Part shown: positions 43,190 through 52,504 of the stretch, piece by piece | How the letters are laid out: each line of letters starts with the position of its first letter | Numbering within the stretch: the first letter of the stretch is position 1 | Assembly: GCA_963828715.1 (NCBI GenBank) | Contig: CAWHFX010000001.1 | Coordinates: 186,001-250,000 of the forward strand | Length of the DNA: 64,000 nucleotides | Direction: 5' to 3' | DNA from: JAQGMV01 sp963828715 | GTDB taxonomy: Bacteria; Pseudomonadota; Gammaproteobacteria; Burkholderiales; SG8-41 | The notes under the pieces: generated by a model | What the model saw: the letters and a program-made list of their open reading frames with translations, nothing else | The model's database searches: none | Told to the model about the DNA's origin: nothing | Made by a program: the position numbers and the translations under genes

Positions 43190-43987
43190 ATGAGCAGAGT
43201 GTTCGAACGTCTCGGCGCAGGCGAAATGGCGCTCGGCGTCTGGTTGAAAGGCGGGCCCAGTTGGGTTCCGACGATCGCGCGCGCCGGTTTCGATTTCGTG
43301 CGGCCCGACATGATGTTCTCGGCCATGGACTGGCGCGAGCTCGACCATATCCATCGCGCGGCGCTCGGCGTCGGTCTCACCACGTGGGTGCGCCTGCCGT
43401 CGAATCCGTGGCTGGGCGGAACGGAGTCGCTGCAGGTTACGGTCGACGCGCAGCGCGCATTCAGTATCGGCATCGAAATCGTCGGTGCGTCCATCGCGTC
43501 GGCGCGTCAGGCGCGCGCATGCCTGGATGTGGCGAACGACTGGCATCGTTCCGGGACCGGCGAGTATCCGAATTCGAACGAGACGTTCCAGGCGATGCAC
43601 AAGAAGGGAAAAGACGTCGCGGTTTTCGTCCCGCACATCGAAGCCGGGACGGCGATCGCGGAAATCGATGAAATTCTGGCGATGGACGGCGTTCGCATCG
43701 TGATGCTTGCGATGACGGATCTCAGCAAGGCGCTCGGCCATGCATTCGAATACGAGCATCCCGATGTCTGGAAGGCGCTCGACTCGATCGTGGAGAAAGC
43801 GGCAAAGCGCAACATCGCCGTGGCGGCGAACATGGGCTACGACTACACGACCCATGAGCGCATGTCGCAGCGCGTGCAGCGAATGCGGCAGCATGGCGTG
43901 CGCCTCTGCCTCATGCAGGGTGCGGACAACATGCTCGAGAACTTTGCGCGACCGCTGCTATCCGAAATCAGGGATGCGAAGAGCTGA
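43190..43987 (+). CDS. HpcH/HpaI aldolase family protein
   Basis: Protein of 265 residues with GAGEMALGVWLKGGPSWVPT and ARAGFDFVRPDMMFSAMDW, matching the family start where the usual GFD-x-x-x-x-D-x-EH has lost the EH pair. VFVPHIEAGTAIAEIDEILA contains the glutamate of the metal site, and VMLAMTDLSKALGH the following aspartate. Members cleave 2-oxo-hydroxy acids such as 2,4-dihydroxyhepta-2-enedioate; the altered motif makes the substrate uncertain. It lies 82 bases after the Bug receptor. Confidence 0.85.
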   Translation: MSRVFERLGAGEMALGVWLKGGPSWVPTIARAGFDFVRPDMMFSAMDWRELDHIHRAALGVGLTTWVRLPSNPWLGGTESLQVTVDAQRAFSIGIEIVGASIASARQARACLDVANDWHRSGTGEYPNSNETFQAMHKKGKDVAVFVPHIEAGTAIAEIDEILAMDGVRIVMLAMTDLSKALGHAFEYEHPDVWKALDSIVEKAAKRNIAVAANMGYDYTTHERMSQRVQRMRQHGVRLCLMQGADNMLENFARPLLSEIRDAKS

Positions 43988-44080
43988 CGTCGGCTGCGAT
44001 TGCCTCACGTCACGCCGTCGTGTTACAAGCGGCGTGGCGAAGACGCCATAGTCAAAAACGGCAAACCGGGAGGTGCAGCG

Positions 44081-44524
44081 ATGCAACGAAGCTACTTGCA
44101 GCTTGCCTTGGTGCTTGCGGTCGCAACGTTCGGAGCGACGGGCGTCCAGGCCGCCGACAGTCCTCTCGATTACCAGTATTTCAAGACGCGCGTGGAACCG
44201 ATCTTCATGAAGAAGCGGCCGGATCATGCGCGCTGTATCGTGTGCCACACGGACAATAACAGTGCATTCCGCCTGGAGAAGCCGGAGAACGACAAGGGCT
44301 GGAGTGAGGCCGCATCGCGCAAGAACTTCGAGCAGGTCTCGGCACTCGTCACGCCGGGGAGCCCCGACAAGAGCCATCTGCTCAACTATCCGCTTGCCCC
44401 TGAAGCCGGCGGCGGCATCTACCACTCCGGCGGACGCCAGTTCGCCTCGAAGGAAGATCCGGACTGGAAGACGATCGCCGCGTGGGTGAATGGTGCTAAG
44501 GGTGGGGCGGGCAACACCAAGTAG
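44081..44524 (+). CDS. Secreted monohaem cytochrome-like protein
   Basis: Protein of 147 residues from the ATG at 44081 with GGGAGG upstream. The signal peptide ends TGVQAA. The haem-attachment motif is C52-I-V-C55-H56. TDNNSAFRLEK and KSHLLNYPLAPEAGG resemble the Planctomycete-type cytochrome c found with quinoprotein or beta-propeller modules, and a YncE-like propeller gene is convergent 55 bases away. No axial methionine is obvious. Role: periplasmic electron carrier, partner unknown. Confidence 0.8.
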   Translation: MQRSYLQLALVLAVATFGATGVQAADSPLDYQYFKTRVEPIFMKKRPDHARCIVCHTDNNSAFRLEKPENDKGWSEAASRKNFEQVSALVTPGSPDKSHLLNYPLAPEAGGGIYHSGGRQFASKEDPDWKTIAAWVNGAKGGAGNTK

Positions 44525-44537
44525 CGCGTATTCCGTA

Positions 44538-44574
44538 GGGTGACGAGGCCCGAGCCTTCAGGCGTGCGTCACCC
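44538..44574. terminator. Bidirectional terminator between cytochrome and propeller genes
   Basis: GGGTGACG and CGTCACCC form a perfect 8-bp stem around a 21-base interior containing GAGGCCCGAGCC. It lies in the 55-base gap between two convergent genes and can serve both strands. Confidence 0.6.
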
Positions 44575-44579
44575 CCCCC

Positions 44580-45632
44580 TTAGCGCATCACCAGCGTATT
44601 GATGCGCTTGGGCACCTCTCCTACCGGGATCACGGCGACAACCTTTCTTGCCTGCATGTCGATCGCCGTCACGGACGTCGCGGCCGCATTCGAGATGTAG
44701 ATAAGCTTGCTGTCCGGCGTGAACGTTACCCAGTTCGGGACGGCCGGCACTGGCTTGTCACGTCCGGCGATCTGCTTCACCGGCAGCGCGACGTGGCCCT
44801 GCAGCGTGAGATCCGGCAGTGCGTAGATGAACACGGCATTCGCGGGAATGCTCGTGACCCACAGCGTCTTGCCGTCGGGCGCCACACCGATGCCGTGAGA
44901 GGGCGAGGCGAGCCGGTGCTCGGGCGCGTAGCCGCCGGGTTCGTCCGGCAGCTTGATCCGCGCGACTTCCTTGTGCGACGCGAAATCGATCACCGAAAAG
45001 CCGTTCAGGTCCGAATGCTGCGCGTAAATGCGTTTCGTCGATCCATCGGGATTCACCTCGAACGTCATCGGCCGCACGCCGCCCTGCAGCTTGATCTCCC
45101 AGGCCGTTTGTTCCGTCGCGAGGTCCACGACGTTCAGAAATTCTGATCGCACCGAGCCGGACACCGCGTATTTCCCGTCCGGCGTCACGTACGTGTTGTG
45201 CAGTCGCCCGTTCATCGGAATGCTCTTCGTACGGGTGAGCGAGACCGTATCGATGATGTCGAGCGCGGCCGGATCGCGCGCGATTGCCACGACGACGCGC
45301 TTGCCGTCCTTGGTGACCGCAATGTTGTTCGGCCGGCTGGAGAGCGGGATCTTCTTGATGACCTTGCCGGATTCGCGGTCGAACACATCGAGCGTCGAGT
45401 CGTGCTCGTTGCTGATGTAGACGCGGGTGCCGTCAGGAGAAAAATTAACGCCGTGCGCGCTTTCGATCCCCTTGATCACCTGGACCACCTTCTGCGTCGC
45501 CGGATCGATGACGTGAACGCTGTCTCCGGCCGAGTTGGTGACATAAATGCGGATGGTTTCGGCGGAAGCGGGCGGTGCGGAAAGCGCGAAAAGCGCAGGA
45601 ACGAGCAGCATGCCGATGCGGATGGCATTCAT
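44580..45632 (-). CDS. YncE-like YVTN beta-propeller protein, secreted
   Basis: Protein of 350 residues. The signal peptide ends PPASAE. Repeats of about 42 residues with IYVTNSAGDSVHVID, RVYISNEHDSTLDVFD, GKYAVSGSVRSEFLNVVD and LIYISNAAATSVTAID show a seven-bladed propeller. Such proteins are periplasmic scaffolds or binders, some with methanol- or alcohol-dehydrogenase-type modules; no catalytic residue is evident. Convergent with the cytochrome gene. Confidence 0.9.
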   Translation of the reverse strand: MNAIRIGMLLVPALFALSAPPASAETIRIYVTNSAGDSVHVIDPATQKVVQVIKGIESAHGVNFSPDGTRVYISNEHDSTLDVFDRESGKVIKKIPLSSRPNNIAVTKDGKRVVVAIARDPAALDIIDTVSLTRTKSIPMNGRLHNTYVTPDGKYAVSGSVRSEFLNVVDLATEQTAWEIKLQGGVRPMTFEVNPDGSTKRIYAQHSDLNGFSVIDFASHKEVARIKLPDEPGGYAPEHRLASPSHGIGVAPDGKTLWVTSIPANAVFIYALPDLTLQGHVALPVKQIAGRDKPVPAVPNWVTFTPDSKLIYISNAAATSVTAIDMQARKVVAVIPVGEVPKRINTLVMR

Positions 45633-45797
45633 GACGGAAGCTCCTCTCGTGGCGTCGCCGCGGAGTATGAGCCTCCATCCAAGTCGAAGGCAAGCAGCGG
45701 CGTTGAAGCGATGTCCTGTGGGATGTCGGGACCGAGTGCCGGCGGAATGCGTTTTGTTCGGCGCGCGGCCGGCCGTGGGTCGCGCGCCGCGCCGACG

Positions 45798-46781
45798 CTA
45801 TTCCACCCGGGCGCCCGAGAGCTGCACGAGCTTCCCGAGCTTCTGCATTTCAGCGGTGATGTGCGTGGCGAATTTCCCGGGCGTGCTGGACATCGGCACT
45901 GCGCCGACCTTGCGATAGATCTCCTGCACGTCGGGCAACTGCACCGCTTTCGCGAATTCGGCATTCAGCCGATCCACGATCGGCGCCGGCAGCCCGCGCG
46001 GGGCGAGCACGCCAGTGTAGAGCACGAGTTCGAAGTCTTTGAGGCCTGCCTCACGCATCGTCGGCACGTCCGGCGCGGCATCGGTGCGTTCGGCGGTCGT
46101 GATCGCCAGCGCGCGCAGCTTGCCGGCGGCCACCTGCGGCAGCGCGGGCGGCAGCGTTGCGAATATGAACGCGATTTCGCCGCCCAGAATGCCGGTGATG
46201 GCCTGGGGGCTGCCCTTGTAGGGCACGTGCACCAGCCTGACCTTGCCTTGTGCCGCGAGCATCTCGCCCGCCAGATGAACGATCGTACCGTTGCCGGACG
46301 AGCCGTAACCGATTTCGCCGGGATGGCGGCTCGCGAGAGCGATCAGTTCCTTCACCGATCTCGCCGGCAGCGACGGATGCATCACGAGAATGAGCGGACT
46401 CGTGGCGACCAGCGCGATCGGTGTGAAATCGCGCACCGAGTCGTACGGGAGGCGCTGGTACAGGCTCGCGTTGATGGCGTGCGTCGTCATGTCCTGCAGG
46501 AACAGCGTGTAGCCGTCGGCCGGAGACTTCGCGACGAGATCGGACGCGATCGTAGTGCCAGCGCCCGGCCGTGGGTCGATCACGACCTGCTGCCCGAGGG
46601 CCGGCGCAAGCTTGGCCCCGATCGAGCGCGCGAGCACGTCGGAGATGCCGCCTGCGGTAAAACCATGCACGATGCGAACGGGCTTGATCGGGTAGTCCGC
46701 CTGAGCGAACGCGGTGGTACTCGCCGCGGCCAGTGAAATTACCCGGATGGAACGCGCCAGGCGGCGCAGCCAGCGAATCAT
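45798..46781 (-). CDS. Bug/TctC family solute receptor (6 of 9)
   Basis: Protein of 327 residues. A twin-arginine-like basic start (RRLARSIR) precedes the signal core and cleavage near TTAFAQ; the mature protein begins ADYPIKPVRIVHGFTAGG. DPRPGAGTTIASDLVAK replaces the usual DNRxGA. SPADGYTLFLQ, HVPYKGSPQAITGILGGEI and LAPRGLPAPIVDRL complete the pattern. It stands alone between the propeller and a divergent hypothetical gene. Confidence 0.93.
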   Translation of the reverse strand: MIRWLRRLARSIRVISLAAASTTAFAQADYPIKPVRIVHGFTAGGISDVLARSIGAKLAPALGQQVVIDPRPGAGTTIASDLVAKSPADGYTLFLQDMTTHAINASLYQRLPYDSVRDFTPIALVATSPLILVMHPSLPARSVKELIALASRHPGEIGYGSSGNGTIVHLAGEMLAAQGKVRLVHVPYKGSPQAITGILGGEIAFIFATLPPALPQVAAGKLRALAITTAERTDAAPDVPTMREAGLKDFELVLYTGVLAPRGLPAPIVDRLNAEFAKAVQLPDVQEIYRKVGAVPMSSTPGKFATHITAEMQKLGKLVQLSGARVE

Positions 46782-46973
46782 TGCGGCACTCGTATCGGAT
46801 TCGGTCTGTGTGTTATGAACGGCCGTGCAGGACGCATTCAGCGGATCGCGTCATACGCGCGGGCGATGCTCGTTCTGCATGTCAAGGCCGTGGCAGTATA
46901 TGCCGGCGCCGAGCGGAAGCAACGTGTGCACGTTCTTTGAGCGTGCCGCAGTCAAGTGCACAAAGGAGTCGCA

Positions 46974-47699
46974 ATGCTGGACAGAGGCGTCTGGATTACC
47001 TGGTACGATCTTCCCGAGCAGAACCGGGACGCGTATTTCGATTGGCTTCATCGAACATACATCCCGCGCGTTCTGGAGCGTCCGGGCTGCATGTGGGCTG
47101 CGCACTACGAAACCATCGTGAAGGGCGACGTGCGCATGCATACTGAAGATTCGACAGTGCCGCAAGGCACGAGATTCCTGCTTCTGTTCGGCGCGGAATA
47201 CGCGGACGTGTTCGGCAAGCCGGCCCCGACGCGCTTCCACGCGCAGCTTTCTGCAGCGGACCGGCAGATGCTCGCGATGCGAACGGGCGAGCGCGTGAAC
47301 ATCATGGCCGAGGCGGGTCGCGTGGAAGGTCTTGCGCACGCCGATTACACGGACGGCATGGCGCTCGCGCCCTGTATCCAGCTCGGCAGCTACAACTGCC
47401 CGTGGCAGAACGAGGAAGAGATGCTGACCTGGTACACCGAAGTGCGGATGCCCGCGATCGCCGAGCCGCCGCCGGTCGGCATTCGCATCCGCAAGCTCTC
47501 GTCGGTCATGGGTTGGGCGAAGCACTCGATCCTGTACGAGTTCACGTCGGTCGAGGGACGCCATGAATACTTCAAGGCCCACCAGTCGCGGCCGGACATG
47601 AAGCCGTGGCTGGAGTGGGTCGGTCGTAACCTCACGCATGCGCCGGGATCGTCGAGCCTGGGCCGGCGGATATGGCCGCCGCTCGCCGACGGGCGATGA
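46974..47699 (+). CDS. Hypothetical protein, probable duplicated dimeric alpha-beta barrel
   Basis: Protein of 241 residues from the ATG at 46974, preceded by AAAGGAG. The first half (RDAYFDWLHRTYIPRVLERPG and WAAHYE) and second half (EMLTWYTEVRMPAIAEPPP) both have the helix-then-strand pattern with YFDWLH/TWYTEVRMP seen in EthD-like or NIPSNAP-like folds. No signal peptide. No reaction can be assigned. The following Bug gene starts 4 bases after its stop, so it is probably in a carboxylate operon. Confidence 0.65.
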   Translation: MLDRGVWITWYDLPEQNRDAYFDWLHRTYIPRVLERPGCMWAAHYETIVKGDVRMHTEDSTVPQGTRFLLLFGAEYADVFGKPAPTRFHAQLSAADRQMLAMRTGERVNIMAEAGRVEGLAHADYTDGMALAPCIQLGSYNCPWQNEEEMLTWYTEVRMPAIAEPPPVGIRIRKLSSVMGWAKHSILYEFTSVEGRHEYFKAHQSRPDMKPWLEWVGRNLTHAPGSSSLGRRIWPPLADGR

Positions 47700-47703
47700 C
47701 CAG

Positions 47704-48720
47704 ATGAGAAGGCAGGCATGCATCACGAACGCCGTCGCAGGACTGATTGCGTTTGCGATCTGCGTTTGCGCGTACATGGCAACAGTCGCCTGTGCCGCCA
47801 CGACGCCGATGGTTGCGTTCAACCGTCCGGTGCGGCTCATCGTCGCGTTCCCTCCGGGTGGCGGGTCCGACACGCTGGCGCGGCATCTGGCGCCTCATCT
47901 CAGTCAGCTCATCGGGCAGCCGGTGGTCGTAGACAATCGAACCGGTGCGGCCGGCAACATCGCGACCGAGATCGTCGCCAAGGCGCAGCCGGACGGACAC
48001 ACGCTGTTGTGGGGCTTCAGTGCGCCGCTCGTCATCAACCCGAATCTCTATCGCGGCCTTCCGTTCGACGTCGAACGCGATCTCGCACCGATCTCGCTGC
48101 TCGCGACCGAGCAGTTCATTCTGGTCACGAATGTCAGCGTGCCGGCGTCGAGCGTGAAGGATCTCATCGCGCTCGCGCGTGCGAAGCCGGGTCAGTTGAG
48201 CTACGCGTCCGCCGGCGTCGGCACGCCGCACCATCTCGCGGCCGAGTTGTTCAAGAGCCGGTCGGGCGGGCTCGATATCGTTCACGTGCCCTACAAAGGC
48301 GGCGGTCCTGCGGCGATCGCGATCATCGCTGGAGAAGCGCAGATGATGTTCGTGAGCTTCGCGGCGTCCCTGCCGCACGTCAACGCGAAGAAGCTGCGTG
48401 CGCTCGCCGTCACCGGGCCCGAGCGTTCGCCGGAAGTGCCGCAGGTGCCGACCATGCAGGAGGAAGGCTTCCCCGGCTTCGATGTGCGCGCATGGTTCGG
48501 TGTGCTCGCGCCGGCGGGAACGCCGCAGGCCCTGATCGCGAAGCTGAACGGCGATCTGATCAGAGCACTCGCGGTGCCCGAAGTGCGTGACGACCTCAAG
48601 AAGCACGGCATGGATGTAACCGGCAGCACACCACAGGCGTTCGCCGCGCATCTGAAGCGCGAGAAAGCGCTCTGGGGTGAAGTGATACGAAACGCAGGGA
48701 TCAAGCCCGAACAGTATTGA
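47704..48720 (+). CDS. Bug/TctC family solute receptor (7 of 9)
   Basis: Protein of 338 residues from the ATG at 47704. It has a long signal region (GLIAFAICVCAYMATVACAA), then VRLIVAFPPGGGSDTLARHL. VVDNRTGAAGNIATEIVAK, AQPDGHTLLWG, HVPYKGGGPAAIAIIAGEA and LAPAGTPQALIAKL are conserved. Its stop is directly followed by the broken end of a TDT transporter gene on the other strand, which marks an old rearrangement point. Confidence 0.93.
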   Translation: MRRQACITNAVAGLIAFAICVCAYMATVACAATTPMVAFNRPVRLIVAFPPGGGSDTLARHLAPHLSQLIGQPVVVDNRTGAAGNIATEIVAKAQPDGHTLLWGFSAPLVINPNLYRGLPFDVERDLAPISLLATEQFILVTNVSVPASSVKDLIALARAKPGQLSYASAGVGTPHHLAAELFKSRSGGLDIVHVPYKGGGPAAIAIIAGEAQMMFVSFAASLPHVNAKKLRALAVTGPERSPEVPQVPTMQEEGFPGFDVRAWFGVLAPAGTPQALIAKLNGDLIRALAVPEVRDDLKKHGMDVTGSTPQAFAAHLKREKALWGEVIRNAGIKPEQY

Positions 48721-48721
48721 T

Positions 48722-49145
48722 GCGTGGCGCCGTTGAGACCGCGTTCCAGAGGCGGTTTGCGCGGCTTGATGGTGAGCGCGGTGAAGATTCCGTAGGTCAG
48801 GACGAACCACAACACGATGCCGATTCCGCCGAGGACTGCGGCGGCCGCGTAGTTCTGGTCGAGCACGATGAACTGACTCGCGAGCACGCTCGTTGCCGCG
48901 ACCACGGTGAAGAAGCCGGGGCCGCGCACGTGATCCCTCAGGTCTGCGAGAAAGCGCCGCGGATAGCGCATGACTCGCAGCAGATTCAGCGTCCAGATGA
49001 GTGCGTACGCGGCGACGTTCAACCAGAAGAGCGCGTGCGCGATGCCGGCCAGGCCATGCATGTGCGCGGCGACGGAAACGATGCCGGTCGCCATTACCAT
49101 GCCGAAGTAGGCGGGCGAGAGGTCTGCGAGGCGTGGCGTTCCCAT
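48722..49145 (-). pseudogene. TDT/SLAC1-type transporter, C-terminally truncated
   Basis: From the ATG at 49145: LSPAYFGMVMATGIVSVAAH is the classic TehA/TDT start; LLRVMRYPRRFLADLRDHVRGPGFFT and TSVLASQFIVL continue normally through about four helices. Similarity ends near KPRKPP, at the stop of the convergent Bug gene; the open frame then only reads the antisense of that gene (to 48291). About 140 of some 330 residues remain. Intact members carry tellurite, malate or other anions. Confidence 0.8.
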
Positions 49146-49225
49146 CCGGTCTTCCACGAGAGCCGGGTGAGTATACTGATCTGCGTTATGCTCGCGTGTC
49201 GGGTTCGAAACCAAAGGAGAGAGAC

Positions 49226-50188
49226 ATGCATCTCGAGGGCAAAGCCGCTGTCGTAACGGGCGCAGGGCGAGGGATCGGACGGGAAGTGGCAAAACTGCTG
49301 GCCGCGCAGGGTGCGGCAGTGGTCGTCAACGATCCGGGCGTCGGACGCGGCGGCGAAAAGACCGACGAGCGGCCCGCCGACGACGTCGTCGCGGAAATAA
49401 AGAAGGCCGGCGGCAAGGCGCTGGCGAACTACGACTCCGTTGCCGAGTATCTGAAGGCCGGACTGATGGTCAAGCAGTGCGTTGACGCCTTCGGCAGGAT
49501 CGACATTCTGGTCAATCTCGCTGGCAACCTGCGCGAGCGCATGATCTGGAACATGTCCGAGGATGACTTCGATTCGGTCATCTCCGTGCATCTGAAAGGC
49601 CACTGGAACATGTGTCACCACGCCGTCAAGTACATGCGGCAGGCAGGGCACGGGCGCATCGTCAACTTCTCATCGGATGCGTACAAGGGTTCGGTGGGCC
49701 AGTGCAACTACAGTGCGGCGAAAGCCGGCATCATCGGACTCACGCGGTCGATCGCGAAGGAAGCGGCGCGCTACGGCATCACGGCGAACGCAGTGTGTCC
49801 GTCCGCGGACACACGGATGACGCTCACCGAAGCGGTGAAAGCGAATCGCAAGCGCAAGTTCGAGGAAGGCCTCATGACGAAGGCGGAGTACGAACGCACG
49901 CTCATTCCGCGCGGCCCCGAATTCATTGCCCCGATGGTCGTGTATCTCTGCCTCGATCAGGCGGACTACATCAACGGACAGGTGTTCCACGTCGAGAAGG
50001 GACGCATCAACACCTACTACTTCGGCGAGGATTTGAAGTCGCTGCACAAGGGCGGCGACGGCATGTTCGATCTCGACGAGCTGATCGAGGACGTGCCGAC
50101 ATCGCTCATGAACGGCATCACGCCGGTGGTGCCGCCGGTGAAGATGGCGGAGGCGGTAAAGGCGGGAGACCTGAAGAAGACGGCGTAA
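49226..50188 (+). CDS. Short-chain dehydrogenase/reductase with C-terminal extension
   Basis: Protein of 320 residues from the ATG at 49226 with AAAGGAGAGAG upstream. TGAGRGIG at 11-18 binds NAD(P); the catalytic set includes S150 region (NFSSDAY), Y162 and K166 (YSAAKAG). About 70 extra residues after the usual SDR end (HVEKGRINTYYFGEDLKSL onward) resemble SDRs of the multifunctional enzyme-2 type, without their other domains. Probable 3-hydroxyacyl-CoA or alcohol dehydrogenase. Confidence 0.9.
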   Translation: MHLEGKAAVVTGAGRGIGREVAKLLAAQGAAVVVNDPGVGRGGEKTDERPADDVVAEIKKAGGKALANYDSVAEYLKAGLMVKQCVDAFGRIDILVNLAGNLRERMIWNMSEDDFDSVISVHLKGHWNMCHHAVKYMRQAGHGRIVNFSSDAYKGSVGQCNYSAAKAGIIGLTRSIAKEAARYGITANAVCPSADTRMTLTEAVKANRKRKFEEGLMTKAEYERTLIPRGPEFIAPMVVYLCLDQADYINGQVFHVEKGRINTYYFGEDLKSLHKGGDGMFDLDELIEDVPTSLMNGITPVVPPVKMAEAVKAGDLKKTA

Positions 50189-50197
50189 CGATATCCG

Positions 50198-50235
50198 TTC
50201 GCCCTGAGGAAGCCGTAGGCTGTCTCGAAGGGCGA
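50198..50235. terminator. Hairpin of a common intergenic repeat type
   Basis: TCGCCCT and AGGGCGA form a perfect 7-bp stem around CCTGAGG...TCTCGA, close to the widespread GCCCTGAG/CGAAGGGC intergenic repeat. It sits just after the SDR gene and may end its transcript. The rest of the gap to 50440 holds no gene I can support. Confidence 0.5.
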
Positions 50236-50440
50236 CGGCCACCGTTTTTCGTGTCCTAAACTGGTATTCGACCGTACGGACACTATCCGAGCTGATTGCA
50301 ACCGAGCCCACGAGGGCGTTCGATGCAAACCCGAACTTTACACCGGGATCGGGAGGCGCGACGCAGCAAGGCGGGCCCTTGGCTTTGCTCCCGATTCGCT
50401 TTAGCCTAACTGTCTATCCCCCCATGCGGTCCGGTCGGCT

Positions 50441-51328
50441 ATGAGAAAAACGTTCGTGAAGATGATGTTCAGTTGCTTGTTGGTATTGGCCTGTTCGCCG
50501 AGCGTCGCTATGCACATCTTAGCGTGTGAGCAACAGTGGGTTCAGTTAGCGGCGGAACTCGGAGGAGATCGCGTGACTGCTCAGAACCTCCTGGGCAAGA
50601 ACCGGGATCCTCACCACATCTCGCCGACTCCTGGCGCGCTGTTCTTAACGCGCACAGCCGATTTGCTTATCTGCAACGACATACGAGATGAGCCACATCT
50701 GAGCGCACTGCTAGCGCGATCCCACAATCCGAAAGTCCAACCCGGTCGTATTGGGTACATCGAGGCTAGCGCATACGTGCCGGCTCCTCCCACAACGGCG
50801 TCCGGCCACGCGGTTGCGCGGCGGCATGTGCACAATGACCCGCACAACATCCTCCTCGTTGCAAAGGTACTTTCCGATCGGATGGCACAACTCGATCAAG
50901 AAAATGCACGTGAATACCGAGTCCGATACGATGAGTTCTCAGCGAAGTGGAACGATGCGATACGTCGATGGGAAACGAAGGCCGTCCCGCTCCACAATAT
51001 CGCAATTGTCGAGCAGCGCGAGTCGTGCGCGTACCTTTGTCGTTGGCTGGGCATCCGGGAAGTTGCGAGATTGGAATGGTCGGGTACTGGCTCGATTGAG
51101 CGTGCCGCTATGCGTACGGCGCTCGACGCGTTTGCGAACAACACTGTCAAAATGGTTGTTCAAGGCCCATACCATACTTCTGCAGCCGTGATGTGGCTCC
51201 AGCGAGAGAAGCACCTCCCAGTTGCCGTTATTCGCACGATCGCTAGCGACGGGACTGGCGTATCGGGTCTGTACTCGATGTTCGACGATGCGATCGCTGG
51301 CATGCTTGCTGCGGCATCACAAGGCTAA
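50441..51328 (+). CDS. Metal ABC transporter substrate-binding protein (ZnuA/TroA-like), orphan
   Basis: Protein of 295 residues. Signal peptide with a Cys near the end of its core (VLACSPSVA), so it could be a lipoprotein. Metal ligands are likely in DPHHISPTP (H58/H59) and HVHNDPHNIL (H131 and H135), which match the DPHxxxxP and DPHxWxDP motifs of TroA-fold proteins. No permease or ATPase genes adjoin it. GC is clearly lower than in neighbours (28 of 60 bases in 50881-50940 against 40 of 60 in 49861-49920), which suggests transfer. Confidence 0.75.
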   Translation: MRKTFVKMMFSCLLVLACSPSVAMHILACEQQWVQLAAELGGDRVTAQNLLGKNRDPHHISPTPGALFLTRTADLLICNDIRDEPHLSALLARSHNPKVQPGRIGYIEASAYVPAPPTTASGHAVARRHVHNDPHNILLVAKVLSDRMAQLDQENAREYRVRYDEFSAKWNDAIRRWETKAVPLHNIAIVEQRESCAYLCRWLGIREVARLEWSGTGSIERAAMRTALDAFANNTVKMVVQGPYHTSAAVMWLQREKHLPVAVIRTIASDGTGVSGLYSMFDDAIAGMLAAASQG

Positions 51329-51505
51329 TGCGTCGCCAATGACCAGGGGGTCGACAGGCGCTCTGGCTTTTCTCTGCCACGGACCACACGCTGATCTGAC
51401 AGTGTCCGTTAGATCGAATGGTCGTGTTTACAGTTGTCGTGCTTCGAGACGGCGGCTTGTCCGTCTCCTCAGCACGAACGGTATTTCATGCCGCGAAACT
51501 GTGGT

Positions 51506-52417
51506 TCACTCCGAGCGCAGCTTGCGTCGCCCGGCCTTCCTGATCTCATCGAAGTCCCGATACAGCAGCGAATAGTCGTCTTCGACCATCCCGCGCGCAA
51601 TTGCCTTTTCGAGGAACGCGAGCGTGCGCTCGCCGAGCTCCACGTCCGCGCCACACTCCTTCGCAAGCCGCACCGCGATGCCGACATCCTTGTACGGATT
51701 GTAGATGCGCGCCTGCGCGTTCCACGAGCCGTTGAGGATGTTGTTCGGAAAGCGATGCCGGCTCGCGTAGCTGAACGCCGTCGAGACATTGCACACGTCG
51801 ATCATGTCCTGCACGCGCATGCCCATCTTTTCCGCCATCCGCGCGCCTTCGCACGTCGCCACGAAGATCGTGTGCAGCACCATGTTGTGAATGAGCTTCA
51901 TCGCGTGTCCGGAGCCGAGCGGACCGAGATGAAACAGGTGCTGTGCGAAGGCGTTCAGCGACGGCTTTACGCGCTGAAGCACGTTCGCGTCGCCGCCGAT
52001 CATGAGCGCGAGCGTTCCGGCCGCGACACCTGCCGGACCACCGCTCATACCGGCGTCGAGATAGTCGATTCCCTTGCGTGCCGCGCGCCGCGCCAGCTTG
52101 CGTGTCTCGGCGGGATCCGATGTCGTGAGATCGACGATCGTGAGGCCCTTGCGCGCGTTCGGCAGCACGCCATCCCTGCCGTCGAAGCACTCCGCCACTT
52201 CCTGCGACGAAGGCACGACGAAGAAGATGACCCTGCAGTCGCGGGCCATTTCGCCCGGCGTGGCGATGCGTGCGCCGCGTTTGCCTTCGAACGGCGCACG
52301 ACATGCCTCCGCCGTGTCCCATACCCACACAGGCGAGCGCCCTTTGAGCAATCGTTCTGCCAGCGGCCTGCCCATTCTGCCCAAGCCGATCACCCCGAGC
52401 GCGCGTGAATTTGCCAC
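51506..52417 (-). CDS. 3-hydroxyisobutyrate dehydrogenase family NAD(P)-oxidoreductase
   Basis: Protein of 303 residues. LGVIGLGRMGRPLAERLL is the Rossmann start; DAGMSGGPAGVAAGTLALMIGG is the family substrate-binding signature with the S-G-G; K174 region (GHAMKLIHNMV) carries the catalytic lysine. It oxidises a beta-hydroxy acid, or reduces the matching semialdehyde. Its position 87 bases upstream of the TctCAB genes on the same strand suggests it acts on the imported acid. Confidence 0.92.
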   Translation of the reverse strand: MANSRALGVIGLGRMGRPLAERLLKGRSPVWVWDTAEACRAPFEGKRGARIATPGEMARDCRVIFFVVPSSQEVAECFDGRDGVLPNARKGLTIVDLTTSDPAETRKLARRAARKGIDYLDAGMSGGPAGVAAGTLALMIGGDANVLQRVKPSLNAFAQHLFHLGPLGSGHAMKLIHNMVLHTIFVATCEGARMAEKMGMRVQDMIDVCNVSTAFSYASRHRFPNNILNGSWNAQARIYNPYKDVGIAVRLAKECGADVELGERTLAFLEKAIARGMVEDDYSLLYRDFDEIRKAGRRKLRSE

Positions 52418-52504
52418 CGTTCTACTGACCTCCCGCGGGATTGTGTTGAGCGACGCTGGTGCCAGTCATCGCGGGCCTGCGTGCCGTGCCAGTCGCAGCG
52501 CCTG

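Noticed and set aside
48291..49292. 333-residue minus-strand open frame as one protein
   Set aside because: Residues up to about 48725 match TDT transporters, but the rest is the antisense of the Bug receptor gene.
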